A stretch of DNA of 64,000 nt from Atopsyche davidsoni. Lineage: Eukaryota > Arthropoda > Insecta > Trichoptera > Hydrobiosidae. The notes under the pieces are model-generated. The model had not been told where the DNA came from and ran no database searches. It worked only from the letters and a program-made list of their open reading frames with translations. Both the position numbers and the translations under genes were made by a program. Positions 26,441-38,257 of this stretch are shown here, one piece after another. The first letter of the stretch is position 1. Each line of letters begins with the position of its first letter. Location of the stretch: contig JAILWY010000018.1 of assembly GCA_022113835.1 (NCBI GenBank), forward strand, positions 12,315,501 to 12,379,500, written 5' to 3'.

Positions 26441-26859
26441 AATCCTTCATTTATTTTCGATCGATACAGAGTTAACACTTGGCGTCTAGTGGAATAATGC
26501 AATATACCCAGGCAGGTTGTTACTAAGCGAGCGGTTGGGCTCGGTTGGGTTTAGTCGGGGTTCATTGACTAACAAAACCACCTCCTAATTAAAATAGGAA
26601 ATCCAAAATATCTTCATCAAATAATTTAATAAAAATAGAAACGGAGATTCTATTTAAAATATGCATTTAAAACTGAGCTTTTATTTTAAAAATAGTATTG
26701 AAACAACATTGTTATTCTTCAAACTAAATTGGGTTGGGTAGGTAATTTTAAATAAAACCTTATTTTTGCACAAAGCATTTAAATTAATATATCATTTCAC
26801 TACTGAAATTAAAAAAATAACAACTATCCCCATCCGGCATATTTCGAAAATACCCATCG

Positions 26860-27280
26860 GTGTTCAGTAATGTCACTGGCGTGCAGTCATGCTATTTCAC
26901 TTATTTGAACTCTGCGGTATTCTCGGTGATTAAGAATATCATCAGCGACGCACAACGGCTCGTCGGCCAATGAGCACCAGCCTCTGGATTTTCAGGTAAC
27001 GACGAGGCACCTTCTCTTTGTCAACAAGGGTGTTTTTTTCTGTAAATCACGCGTCATGATATTACCCTTTTGTTTATATCTTTCCACGTTATCTCAGTTA
27101 TTCTGTTTGATGTTTTCTTCGATAAATATTTCTGTCTGATTTTCATTATTTCAAGTGTCATCCTGTTTTTATCAGTTAGTGTGACAGGTTAGGTGAGACA
27201 AGGCTGAGGTTAAGTTTTACCGAATGAGCATTTCATTTGCGGTGTGTTATATTTCCCCGTGATCGATTGTTTTTATTGTA
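26860..27280 (+). promoter_or_regulatory. Candidate promoter region of the 27.3-kb first exon
   Basis: A GC-richer, CpG-containing patch (about 26860-27010) precedes two arthropod initiator motifs TCAGT (27094-27098 and 27172-27176). These lie about 190 and 110 bases upstream of the ATG at 27281. There is no clear TATA box. TTTTCAG|GTAAC at 26994 also juxtaposes an acceptor and a donor. The assignment rests on position and motif only. Confidence 0.35.
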
Positions 27281-27321
27281 ATGAGTATGGCGTTGTGGAA
27301 TAATGTCGCCAGCTCGGGAAG
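27281..27321 (+). CDS. Candidate first coding exon, alternative N-terminus
   Basis: ATG at 27281 opens 13 codons (MSMALWNNVASSG) plus two bases before a strong donor, GGGAAG|GTGAGT (27321/27322). Beyond the donor the frame stops immediately (TGA), as expected for an intron. The exon leaves in phase 2, the phase that the exons at 32414 and 33138 require. A 150-bp very GC-rich patch continues past the donor to about 27470. The product is not recognised. It could be a separate gene or an internal promoter of the gene whose exons lie at 14-17 kb. Confidence 0.45.
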
Positions 27322-30300
27322 GTGAGTGGCTCAGTACGTGCGGCGGGCGCATCGTGCCGCAGCGACTCCTATCGATCGCCAGCAACAAGTCACCGCGGCG
27401 TGGCCACGCAGGCCGCCCGCACAGCCGGGCTTCTCGCGGGGCTCGGTCGGCAAACGATAGACAATACCCTTTGAGAATACCGTTTATTAAATAAAATTTA
27501 TTATTAAAATAATTAAAATAATTTTCATATCAAAAAAAAAATCGTTTACGAACGCTTAAAAAAACTTATATCCTAGATATGTATAGTAGTACAAAGAAAT
27601 TTGTCAAAATATAATTAATTTTGTCACTGTTTCATAGCCAATCTATATATGCTGTAAATCAAGTCTGCCAATAAAGCTCGCGCTTAGTGTAAATTTTGAT
27701 CATGACCTGACCATTAAAACACTGAGGTAACTGTGTTATAAAGACCCCGGCGCAGCGTGTTGTCTGAGCCAAGTTAATCTTGTGGCCGCTGGCTTGCTAC
27801 TGTTTTGGCTCAAGTGACATCCGCATAGAATACGAAATGTGACTGGACCGGCCTCTAATAGCTGGCCAGTATTCAACGCGATGTAAGTCATGCTATCGTT
27901 AAAGCATTATAAGATCATTCTTATTGAATACAAAGATACAATTTTATTTTACAGTTAATTTATTGCTTAGAACTGTAAAATTTCATATTTCTGAGCTAAA
28001 GGTAAAATAGTAAAATGGGAAGATTTTATTTCTTTTAAAATATTTTAACTAACATTCACCAAGTCAACATTATTTCAAATTTATTGCGTAGGTATAATAA
28101 ATCATATAATATTTGTAGTTAGGTCTTCTTTCAATGCAGCTATTGTTTTTAGTAATAACTATGAAAGCCAGATCACGAATCGGATAAGCCTTTTGTTAGC
28201 TTAGCCAACTTTCTAACTCACGTAGCTCAAATGACTGGAATGATTACAGTAATATTGCGAACGAAAAATGTGAAATCAACTTAGAATTGTTATATATATG
28301 TAGTATATTTCGTGAGGAAGATTAAATGCCACTAATATTTAATGCTAACTTACCCATGTTTACGTCAACAATTAATAACACGTACATGTACTTTTTTTCA
28401 TTGTGTACAATTTACAATTTTACATTGTACCTTAGTTCTTACGCTTGAAATTGTAATTTTTAAGTAATTTGAATACCGTTTAGATAAACAACAAGTTCCT
28501 ATCAAATAAACTAAATTAGTAAATTTATTATTCTACGTTTAACTTGAGCCGATTTTCACTGACGCAAATCCGGGATTAATCTAAGCTTAGGATGGGCCGG
28601 GAAATTTAACAAATTTTGTATTGGGCTTCGAATGGTCGTCTCCCCCGACGCGCCCTGGCCCAAGCGCCGATTGCTATGCTAACAAGACAATTTACAAGGA
28701 AATTTCGAGATATATACTGTGCTAATAAATTGTTTCTTTATTATGCCTTTGTATCCACCCATGTCCACATAATTAATTAATGAATATACACACATATTCA
28801 TCACTTGCGTACAAATAGGTCAGCCAATCTTTTTCGACCCTGTTTTTGCTATATATACAGTATGGATTTGTTAATATGAATAACATTTTCTCGTATTAAG
28901 ATTGGCTGAAGTTACGATTTTACATTATTTATTAAAATCAATTTTATAATGGTAGTAATGGAGGTTTTCTTTAAATAAATTTATTTTGTTTATATTAAAA
29001 TCAATATATGTTGTGGTGGAAATAGATGTTCAATAATTTTAGGCTTAATGATAACCGAAAGATAACCATTGTTTTCCATTACATAATGGTCTCCTGCACG
29101 AAAATTTATAAAAGAAATACGTCACCTGCAATATCAACTCTTCCTTCTACTACTTAGGGAATTGAATAAGTTTTCACAAAGAGACATTTTATTAGACATC
29201 TTTTATCTCAAAGCAGAGTGCTTGAACTAAAAATACGTAGCTATCGGTAACAAAAACAATTCAACTTTTATATATTTTTTTAATTATTTTCCTAAAACTT
29301 TATACGTAAGAAACAAATTTTAATTCAGTATGCGAATTCTGTACTGCTTTTGTAGAGAGAAAACTTTTTGAATTTTTGTTTTGATTATTAATCAATTTAT
29401 TTCCAACGTTCATATAGTCGCGAGGTTTTTTTCGTAGTATTTTTGAGTTACTTACCAAGAAGTGACATTAGGAATTGTGTAAAATATATTTAGTAATTTT
29501 TTAATTTAAAAAAATTGTTTGTACTACGATCATTCATATGAAAGCTAAAAATTCGAAGAAAAATATGAAATCATAGCTCTTTTTCATATTTTATGTTTAT
29601 TTATAATAATATTTGCTAGAAACCTTCTTAAAAATATACACTTATTTCTAAACATACACACATGAGTAAGAAAAAACATAAAAGTCGAATATCATTTATT
29701 TTGTCAAATAAAAGATGTCCCGCATTGACCTTTACTCACATAAATACCCAAACGTCGAACATAGATGAAATGGACGAACGCCTAGGTTTTTTTTTTCTAT
29801 TGAAAAAGAAAAGAATAGGCATTCATTTTTCCTTGTAACCGTGGCAACAAACAAACAAGTCGGCCTAAATACACACTGATACATATGAAATACTGCTGAT
29901 ATTATTCTTGTAGACCACAAATCTTTGAATTCCATCGACTTTACTTTTAAAAAAATGTGTTTTCTTTTGTTATAAATTGATTATATAAAAATAATGTTTT
30001 TTGAATTTTCTATAAAATCAGTTTGTTGTAATATTTACGAAAGTAATTTTTTTTAATAAATTAAATGTGCTCGCACAAAAGACAAGGATGATATTATTGA
30101 TCGAGAAAATTATGGAGGTCGTAAAATATTCGTATAGACCGTTATCCGGGAAGTAATGAAAAAATAAGAGAATAATTACGTTATATATTATTTTACTGCT
30201 ATAATCAAGATTTATAATACCACATTCCGCATATTATTAATTCTTAATTAAGGAAAAAACTGGAATCTCTCAAATAAACGATTTAATATGTTTTTTTTTG

Positions 30301-32413
30301 TTTATCTTACATAAATAAATTTAGATAAACACGTATAGATTTATAATACTTTCTGGCTCCATCAATATACGAATCGGCACCATGATTATGGAGTAATTTG
30401 CAAACTGCATATTATTGTGTATTGGAAGACAAATAGGTTATTCAATAGACAAATATTAATATTTACATTATGACTTCCTTGAAAATTGTTTTTTACATAA
30501 TTGAAGAATTTTTAAATTCTCTCGGCCTGATTTAGTGCATAAACATAATAAATCTTTCCAAGGGTGTAGAAGATAATAACAAATTTACTACGTGGAAGCT
30601 GTAGATGTAAACATAAAACGTAATATATCTATGTTTAGGGATCTTAACGAGAAATAAATAGCTCGGGCTCGTGTAATGTCACTTTGAATAATTAATAAAA
30701 TACAATTTATGTATTTAAAAGGTTTCTTACCAATGTGTTGTACATAAAAATTAATTTGCATATTACGTGCGTAATTACTTTTACATGTTGTAATACCATT
30801 AAAATAATCAAGAATTTTTATAATTTTTCATCGGGTAGATCCCAAACCAAAAACATAAGTACATAAACACTGATTTGAAAGTAAAAACATGGTGAAATTA
30901 GATTCATATTTATTAATTATCTGAAAAAATGTTTAACGTAATAAAATGTACACAGCTGGGAATTTTGCTATTTTTGCATTTTATGTAAAAAATATTTGGA
31001 AATTAAATATATAGAACGCTATACAGATGAAGACCTAATAATAATTTTATTTTTTTTTTATTACCCATAAAAAACCAACCTCTTTAGAACATTCTCTAAT
31101 TTGGATCATTTCTCAAATATAAAAGTTCATCTGGGTACATACAATATTCTTGCTTGATTTGAGTGAAAATCGGTAAGGTATAGGTGCAATATGGTGAAGT
31201 ATAATAAACTTATAATACTATCACTTATTTAATATTTCTTTTGTTACATAAAGGACAAGTTTTGTGATGTATATGGAGTCCCAAAAACTATTCTTCTAAA
31301 TTGACTGTCCAACCAAATTGTGCTATAAGTTTACATGAAGGTCTTATTATTAAACTCAATAAAATAGTGTACGTTACGCACGTGATGTTTTTATTTTATT
31401 TATCCTGGGAAGGAATTTATACCCTCGCAAATGTATCTGTCAGAAACCTGACGTTAGCAGACACAGCAATAGAAAACATGTATTTAATGAACACGTAATG
31501 CGACACTCCACAGACAAATATTATATGTTGCCTTTTGTAGACAAATAAAAAATATCGTGTTGTTACATCTGTGCCTTAAGATAATAATTTCTAATGAATT
31601 AAAAAAACCGACTGATTGTAAAATTATAAAATAATTTATATTTTTTTATTGTAATAATTGCAATCATGAAATAAATTTATAGTAATAAAATAAAAATCTA
31701 ACAATTTGGTTCTATTCACGACGAAATGGAGATTAATGAAACGTAACCGCATACGGTTACGTTTCATTAATCTCCAAAATCATTATTTATTCATAAATAA
31801 ATAATGATTTTAAGAACCTCACCAGTGTTAAATTTCTTTTTTTAAATTTTATGAATGAATCTTACAGTTCATTTAAAAAAAAACAGTTAGTTTCACTTTA
31901 AATAGATTGATGATTGATTTTTCTCACAGTTCTTATCACATATAATTTTCTGTTATTATCTAGAAATTAATTGCTAGCATATCAACCATCACAGGTGCTT
32001 ATTTTTATAAAATAAACAAGAAATAAACAGCTTATAAATAAATTTATTTTTCATTGATTTTAACAAATTATGTTATTAATGACAAAGTATAATAAAAAGT
32101 CATCTTATCTACAAAACATGTTTACAAAGCACATTTGGAAGAAATACCCTGGGTAATTTTTTTTTGTGGCGAATGAAATCTTCGATAAAGACAAAATTTC
32201 ACTCCATGTAATTATATAGGCATTCAATTTAATTTGTGTACTAAGCCACTAAGGTCATAAATGTGTAGCATTCTTTTTCTTTTTGGATTCTTGAGTATGA
32301 TTTAAATACATTAATAATGTAGGAAGGATTTTTATTTTGGTAGTTAATTAATTTTATATCATATTTTTATCAATATCCGGAATGTTTTTAATTTAAAAGA
32401 TAAACATATTCAG
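27322..32413 (+). other. Probable first intron of the 27.3-kb unit
   Basis: AT-rich after 27470. A patch at about 28540-28700 contains GGGATTAATC and GCTTAGG with GC-rich flanks, resembling bicoid/orthodenticle-class homeodomain sites. A double hairpin at 31728 is annotated separately. It ends in AACATATTCAG, an acceptor, at 32413. Confidence 0.4.
31728..31811. repeat. Double perfect hairpin, both loops CATA
   Basis: Hairpin 1 has 22-bp perfect arms (31728-31749 and 31754-31775) around CATA (31750-31753). Hairpin 2 starts at the very next base, with 16-bp perfect arms (31776-31791 and 31796-31811) around CATA (31792-31795). CATA is not self-complementary, so the two loops are the same sequence in the same orientation. 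Removing 31754-31795 (42 bases) would leave a plain sequence: left arm, CATA, right arm. This is the clearest of the four double hairpins. Confidence 0.97.
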
Positions 32414-32491
32414 AGCTAAGCGCCGTTTTTCACCGTCCTGCCTAGCGTTCATCCGCCGTTCAAGCCGCCATCCATATTCATGGTTAACCCG
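32414..32491 (+). CDS. Candidate coding exon, basic peptide
   Basis: The 78-nt segment lies between an acceptor (AACATATTCAG) and a good donor (ACCCG|GTGAGG). One frame is open throughout (phase 2 in, phase 2 out), so the exon is frame-neutral. The peptide is strongly basic (AKRRFSPSCLAFIRRSSRH, then PYSWLT). It joins in phase with 27281-27321 on the left and 33138-33223 on the right. The GC-rich patch extends past the donor to about 32560. No domain is recognised. Confidence 0.38.
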
Positions 32492-33137
32492 GTGAGGTTT
32501 TGGCGTGGGTCTGTTTGGCCCGCACCTCAGACTACAACATACTGGAGGTACGGAGAGAGCGTTAACTAACTAAGATAAATAAACATTGATAAATGCTTCG
32601 TAGCTATATATAATTTTATCATGTTCCTGCATCAGTGTAAGATAAAAATATTCACTATATATTGAAACTTCGTAGAGCTATATAAATTTATTATTGCGGA
32701 TATTTCTCTTTTGTTCTTTTCTTGTTGAGTTACCATTGAGCTTTATTCGGATACATTTTGCATTAAACCAAATTTAAGGTTTGGGATTTTTAATAGTTTG
32801 TTTCCGTTAAACGTTTTCAAGGCATTTATATAATTTAATAAACCACCCACAATTCAAAAGAAATTATAGTTACACTATTCCACCACAATCGTTTTCTTCT
32901 TGTAAAAATTAGCCAGGATTTACAAATATAAATAATACCAGTTTTTTTATTTTTATTTTTTAGACAATGCAGGTGTAATTATTAATCAAGTAAGTAAATA
33001 AAATAAAATGGAATAAATCAGAGTATTATAGCCCCATCACGCTACTATGCGTGACACGTGAAGATACAATGAAACGTCTCGTTTTTTGCAAATCTCGCTC
33101 GGCCCACCGCTCGCGTCGTAGCTCCAGTATATTTCAG

Positions 33138-33223
33138 GCTGGCGAACGGCGAGTCTCGCAGGGTTAACACCCCGGGGTCTGTTGGACCCCCGGGAAGCAG
33201 CTTGGGTCAGAGTTTAATGCCAG
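33138..33223 (+). CDS. Candidate coding exon, Gly/Pro/Ser-rich linker
   Basis: An 86-nt exon lies between CCAGTATATTTCAG (33137) and a strong donor CCAG|GTGAGC (33223/33224). The only frame open across it takes one base from the previous exon and leaves in phase 1. The peptide reads LANGESRRVNTPGSVGPPGS and ends LGQSLMP, a flexible linker or low-complexity region. The bases before the acceptor (33040-33130) are GC-rich, with CACGTG and an octamer-like TTTGCAAAT. Splice sites and phase agree with the two preceding candidate exons. No downstream partner exon was found. Confidence 0.45.
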
Positions 33224-33659
33224 GTGAGCGACACGGCCTTACAGGGTTGAGTTATGACCGCTTTTGCCATTGTTTGGACGGGTCTCTATTTGGAGAGGTT
33301 TTTGCGGCTGGTAAAATGGTCCCGCTTGTTAGGGTAACTTTTGGCTTAAAAAAACAAATACGGCTGCTTAACCATATCCGTGGTACAAAATTTAATATAA
33401 AAATATAATTTAGTTAATGGAAATGAATTTTAGTAAGAAATTTCAGTTAATCACTGTCAATAGTTTTTTTTCTGTGTTAACAAACACCGAAACAAATTAT
33501 TGGCTTTTAAAAAAATCATAAATATCTAGTTATTATCTTTAAATTCAATCTAAGTCACAATATTTTGATAGCATAGAACATAATTATAATTTTTTTTTTT
33601 TTTAAATATATTATTAAATAAAAATAAACGTAACCGTGTCCTACGAAAAGATACATAAA

Positions 33660-33677
33660 TTAAATTTCAGGTAAGTT
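33660..33677 (+). promoter_or_regulatory. Juxtaposed acceptor/donor: candidate recursive splice site
   Basis: AAATTTCAG is followed directly by GTAAGT (AG at 33669-33670, GT at 33671-33672), the zero-length-exon arrangement of insect ratchet points. The polypyrimidine tract is short, which lowers confidence. Confidence 0.3.
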
Positions 33678-33842
33678 AAGTAACTGGGTACTTTTGTATA
33701 CTAGTCATTAAAAATCACCAAAAATGAAAGAAAGTCCGGCTCTTTTGGAGAAATGGCATCATTAAGATCAACTCAGAGGTTGACATTTCTGCTTATCTAG
33801 TAAGTGCACTAAAGCCAAGCTACGTACCTTTGTTTGGTGCAT

Positions 33843-33900
33843 TTATATATATGATATGTATAAATATATTTATTATAATAAATATATATATATATGTATG

Positions 33901-33993
<93 letters not shown>

Positions 33994-34004
33994 ACATATA
34001 TGTA
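33843..34004. repeat. (TA)n microsatellite, interrupted
   Basis: Long TA tracts with several TG or CA interruptions. The open frames seen here on both strands are Tyr/Ile repeats and not genes. Confidence 0.95.
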
Positions 34005-37000
34005 TGGAGCATATATGATTTTGTGAATGTATGTTTCTACGAATATATTATGCTAAATTTACAAATTTATTAAACGAAGTCTAAAATGTATCTCGTCAAA
34101 AAGGTAAAGCAAAACAAATCCCTTTGGGAAATCATCTCACCTTTTCTACGTGCGTACAAGAAGATTGTTTTCGTATATATTCAGTATCAACTTGAGGCTG
34201 TTTACAAAAATTCTATTATCTTTATATAATCAGTTTTGTGTAACAATTGCGAGGTAAACAGTTCTTTTAAAAGGGAACTCAATAATGAATGGCGCACAAA
34301 GCTTCAAGTTATTTTGGCTTCCACAAAAGCTCTACTTTCAAATTTAAAGTACCCATACTTTAACATCGATCAATGTACATTTACGAAGAGCTACAATATA
34401 AACCTTTAAAAGCTTTTCAATAAACTTGCGTTATCCTGTTATAATTTTATAAATAATCATAAAACATATCTCTGAAGTCTCCAAATATATATTATATTTA
34501 ACATCGCACTACTTTGAAAATATATTTATTTTTTTATACATTTTAGAATGAAGAATAAAACAAAAAAAAAATTATTAAATCATTTATGAATTTTTTTATG
34601 CCTTTACAAAACAATCATCAAAAACCCTTTATCAGATAAAAGTTAATATATTATTTTAAAATTCAAAAGATAACAGCGAAAGATATCCATTATATATTTA
34701 AAATGAAATAAAAGGTTGCTTTAGTTCAAAAACACAGTCAATTTCGACAGTTGTAGATTTCGAGATAAAAGTTTCAGTAACTTCGTGTCGACTCTGGTTT
34801 TCATCTCTGTAATATTTAAAATCAAACGAAGAATGGGGAAACATTCACCAGATTTGGTCTTAAAATAGATTTCGATTTAATAAGTTTCTCTGCGGTGTGA
34901 TTCTCATGCGTGTTAAAAAAATCCTCAAATTATCTTCCATAAAAACATAAAAAAATATATTTGATACTATTTTCAATAACTTTTTTGTATTCTAGAATCT
35001 TTTTGTTTTTAAGTAATATAAAAAATATAAGCTTTATATTCACGGTTAGAGTGATTTTTTTATTATTAAAGACAATCAAATAATGAAAGCACCCAAAAAC
35101 CATGCATTCTTCAAATAACTTGGTTTTATATTTGAATAATATCAAACCATTTAATATTAAACCATTTTTTTTTAAATTTACGTAGACTTTTCCTTCCAAA
35201 ATAAAATTACGGTTTAGAAGGACCCGGGGATCCACTAAACTATATATTCCCTAAGTAACACAGAAACACTGGCTCAGCATAAATTTATGCTCAGTGAGAT
35301 TGTCGCCAACCTACTTTGAGGATAGGCACCCAAAGAAGATGGTAATCTTAATGTTTTCAATTGTTTATTTAATCAGAACATCTAATTATTATGTTGAGTT
35401 TTTACAGTGACCTAAATATTATCATAGTACAAAATGAATTTCGATTAAGAGCGATTTGTAGCCTTACGCTATTTTGATATGCTCTAATAAAGCCAATAAC
35501 ATGCGATAAACGGATCTACAAATTCCAATGAACGCCTGAATATTTCAATCCTTATTTACTAGTTGCGTAATGCCCTCTACCAGGGCCTTGAGAGTCTCCC
35601 GCAGCACATTCATCAGCTTCTATCTTGCTTGGATTTATTTAAATGTCTTAAGCAAATCACGAACTTCCTGAAGTGTGTACAGCATATCTAAGACTTGATT
35701 GTTTGTACGTATAAACCTTTAATACGTCTATTTTTAAAGGTTATATTTAGTTCATACATATTTATAAAAATACTCTAGTGGTAAATATATATAACCACTA
35801 TACAACAAAATGTGCATCAGGTTTCTTGAGATAGTATTTTGGCGTAAAAATAAGTAAAATGATAATCCTTTTAGAAATAATTTCTTGGCAGTGATAAAAT
35901 ATAAAAGTACTTTTTTTTCTACAATATTTTAAATAAATATGTACATATGGTACAAGAAAGAGACTGGCCCTGCTCAAAGTAAAGAACTAAAACGTTACAT
36001 TTTGTTCAAATGAAAAATAATGTTTGACTTGCTTTGATTTACATCACAATTTTTTTCTCTGAGTATATAAATAATCAATTTATTTTTTTTTTGGGTAATA
36101 CTCAAGCACTAGGATAATAATTAAAAAAAAAGATATGACACATTTGTCCACGGACAAACTAAAATTCATAAACCTCAAAGATAAACAATTCATTTTTAAA
36201 GTGAATCGTTTATTTCATCATTTTCTAAAAGCGACAATTAACATTTTGTTTCCTCTAAGTTTTAAATTTGATAAGTTAACCTTTTCGTTTGAATTGGCTC
36301 TAAAAATTGCATATAAACAGTTTACGTATTAAATTTATAACATATTCATCGTTTCCTTTATATAACCCAATATATACCTTGACATGTTTACATAGAAAAA
36401 CATAAATATTAGGTTGAAGTCTTCATCTAAAATGTTTACATCAAAATTTAATATTATTCGCGAATGTAAATATCCTCAGTTCCGGATTCAAAGGAACATT
36501 ATTGAGTAATAGAGTGCTTTAAGAAATATTTTGGAAATATACGAAATCTATTTTCTATTAATTTTTAATTTTTAATTTTTAATTTCTATTTTCTATATAA
36601 TTCTATTTTTAAACCTACAACACACTTTGATTGTTAAAATGTGCGCTTCTATTCTATATAGATTTTAGGAAAACTGCAAAAAGTTGATTTAATGTTTAAG
36701 ACACTGCATCAATTAAATTATTAAATCGTACACTATTGCCGGTACAACCCATGTATTTTCTAGAAGCGTTGTTGATAGCTTTATACACTCACATTAACCA
36801 TTAAAAAATTGAATAAAGTTAAGAGCTCTCTTATTTAGAAAAAAGTCTTGTATTTAAATATCATTGGTTTTCTTTATTTTAACGTATTTCTGGTTAGGAA
36901 TTTTGAGCTTTACATTAATCGAACGGATTCTACGATATGACCTAATAGATTTTAAAAGATGGACTATCAAAATAAATCGGCCACCTTAGCTGGCGATATG

Positions 37001-38222
37001 CCAGTTTTTGATCAATTATCTGTTTGCCAATCGATATGGTCTTAACTTAAGATGCGTAAATCTCATTAGTGCTTCATATCGAGTGTGATGCATGGCCTGT
37101 CCTCATTTACCAATATAGAACCGCGAATACTGAAAAAAATAAATATAGAACATCAAAATTGGTTTTAATTAAATTATATTTTTTTAAATATTTAACAATA
37201 TGAAAGAAACTTTAAACCCGTTAAAATATGGAAAATTCTCAACATTATTCAAAACCCGAAAAAAATTATATAGTGTATTATTAATTGTTCAGTAATACAT
37301 GTACGGTTCACATTACATAATTAATGTACGATTTTGTATGGATACTGCAATTATTAGATTTCATATTAACATTTTCATAAAGTCCTGCGCTGTAATTTAA
37401 TCATTGCAATTAGAGTAGACAGCATTTACCGAAGTATTTAACAAATGTTAAAAATAATTCATTTTTATTTCAGAACTAGAAAACATATGGTATAACATTC
37501 TTACATAAATACAAGTTATTGCAGTGATGTAAACTAAATAAAAAAATCTACTTAAAATACTAAGATGAAAACACAAAAATTTCTTAAATTTTTAATTGTA
37601 ATGCCTTATTTATTATCATCATATTTAACATGAACACATTGCACATTTAAGACATTTTACAGGAAAGAAATTTAAAAAAATATGGGGATATTTTAGCATA
37701 TTTTTTTTTATTCTTACATATTCAAATGTGTTTGTTTACTAGTTCGTTTAATGTGAGCCCACCTCCACATCGAAGGAGTTTTACAAGAAGACAGAAAGAA
37801 ACTTTGTATCAATAAAATATTGTTCCATTACTAGTAATATCTCTACTCTATAACTGCTACTCAAAATGAATCAGCAATAATAACCTCGCCAGCACAGTTT
37901 CTTTAAATATAGTGATTCGATTGAGTCGCCCCGCAGCCTCGCCCGACGCCCGTCAGCCCGTCTGCCGTGTTAGCTTTAGCCTACCGATAACTTATTCAAT
38001 CGAAAGACGATCGAACAATCCAGGCCAATTACAGGCTCCAGCTTATTTATAAATCGACGTCATTCGGCATGCCCCCTCTCCCCTCAGCCGCCTCCACAAC
38101 CACTGAAATTGGATGCATTAAATAAGCCATCAGACGCGATCGAATAATTTTCACTCACCCCTTAATCAAGTATGATTTTGATTTTTGAATCATTCAACTT
38201 GCTCGAACCATGTTAACGAATG

Positions 38223-38257
<35 letters not shown>

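Noticed and set aside
33809..34018. Tyr/Ile-repeat frames on both strands
   Set aside because: Translation of the (TA)n microsatellite.
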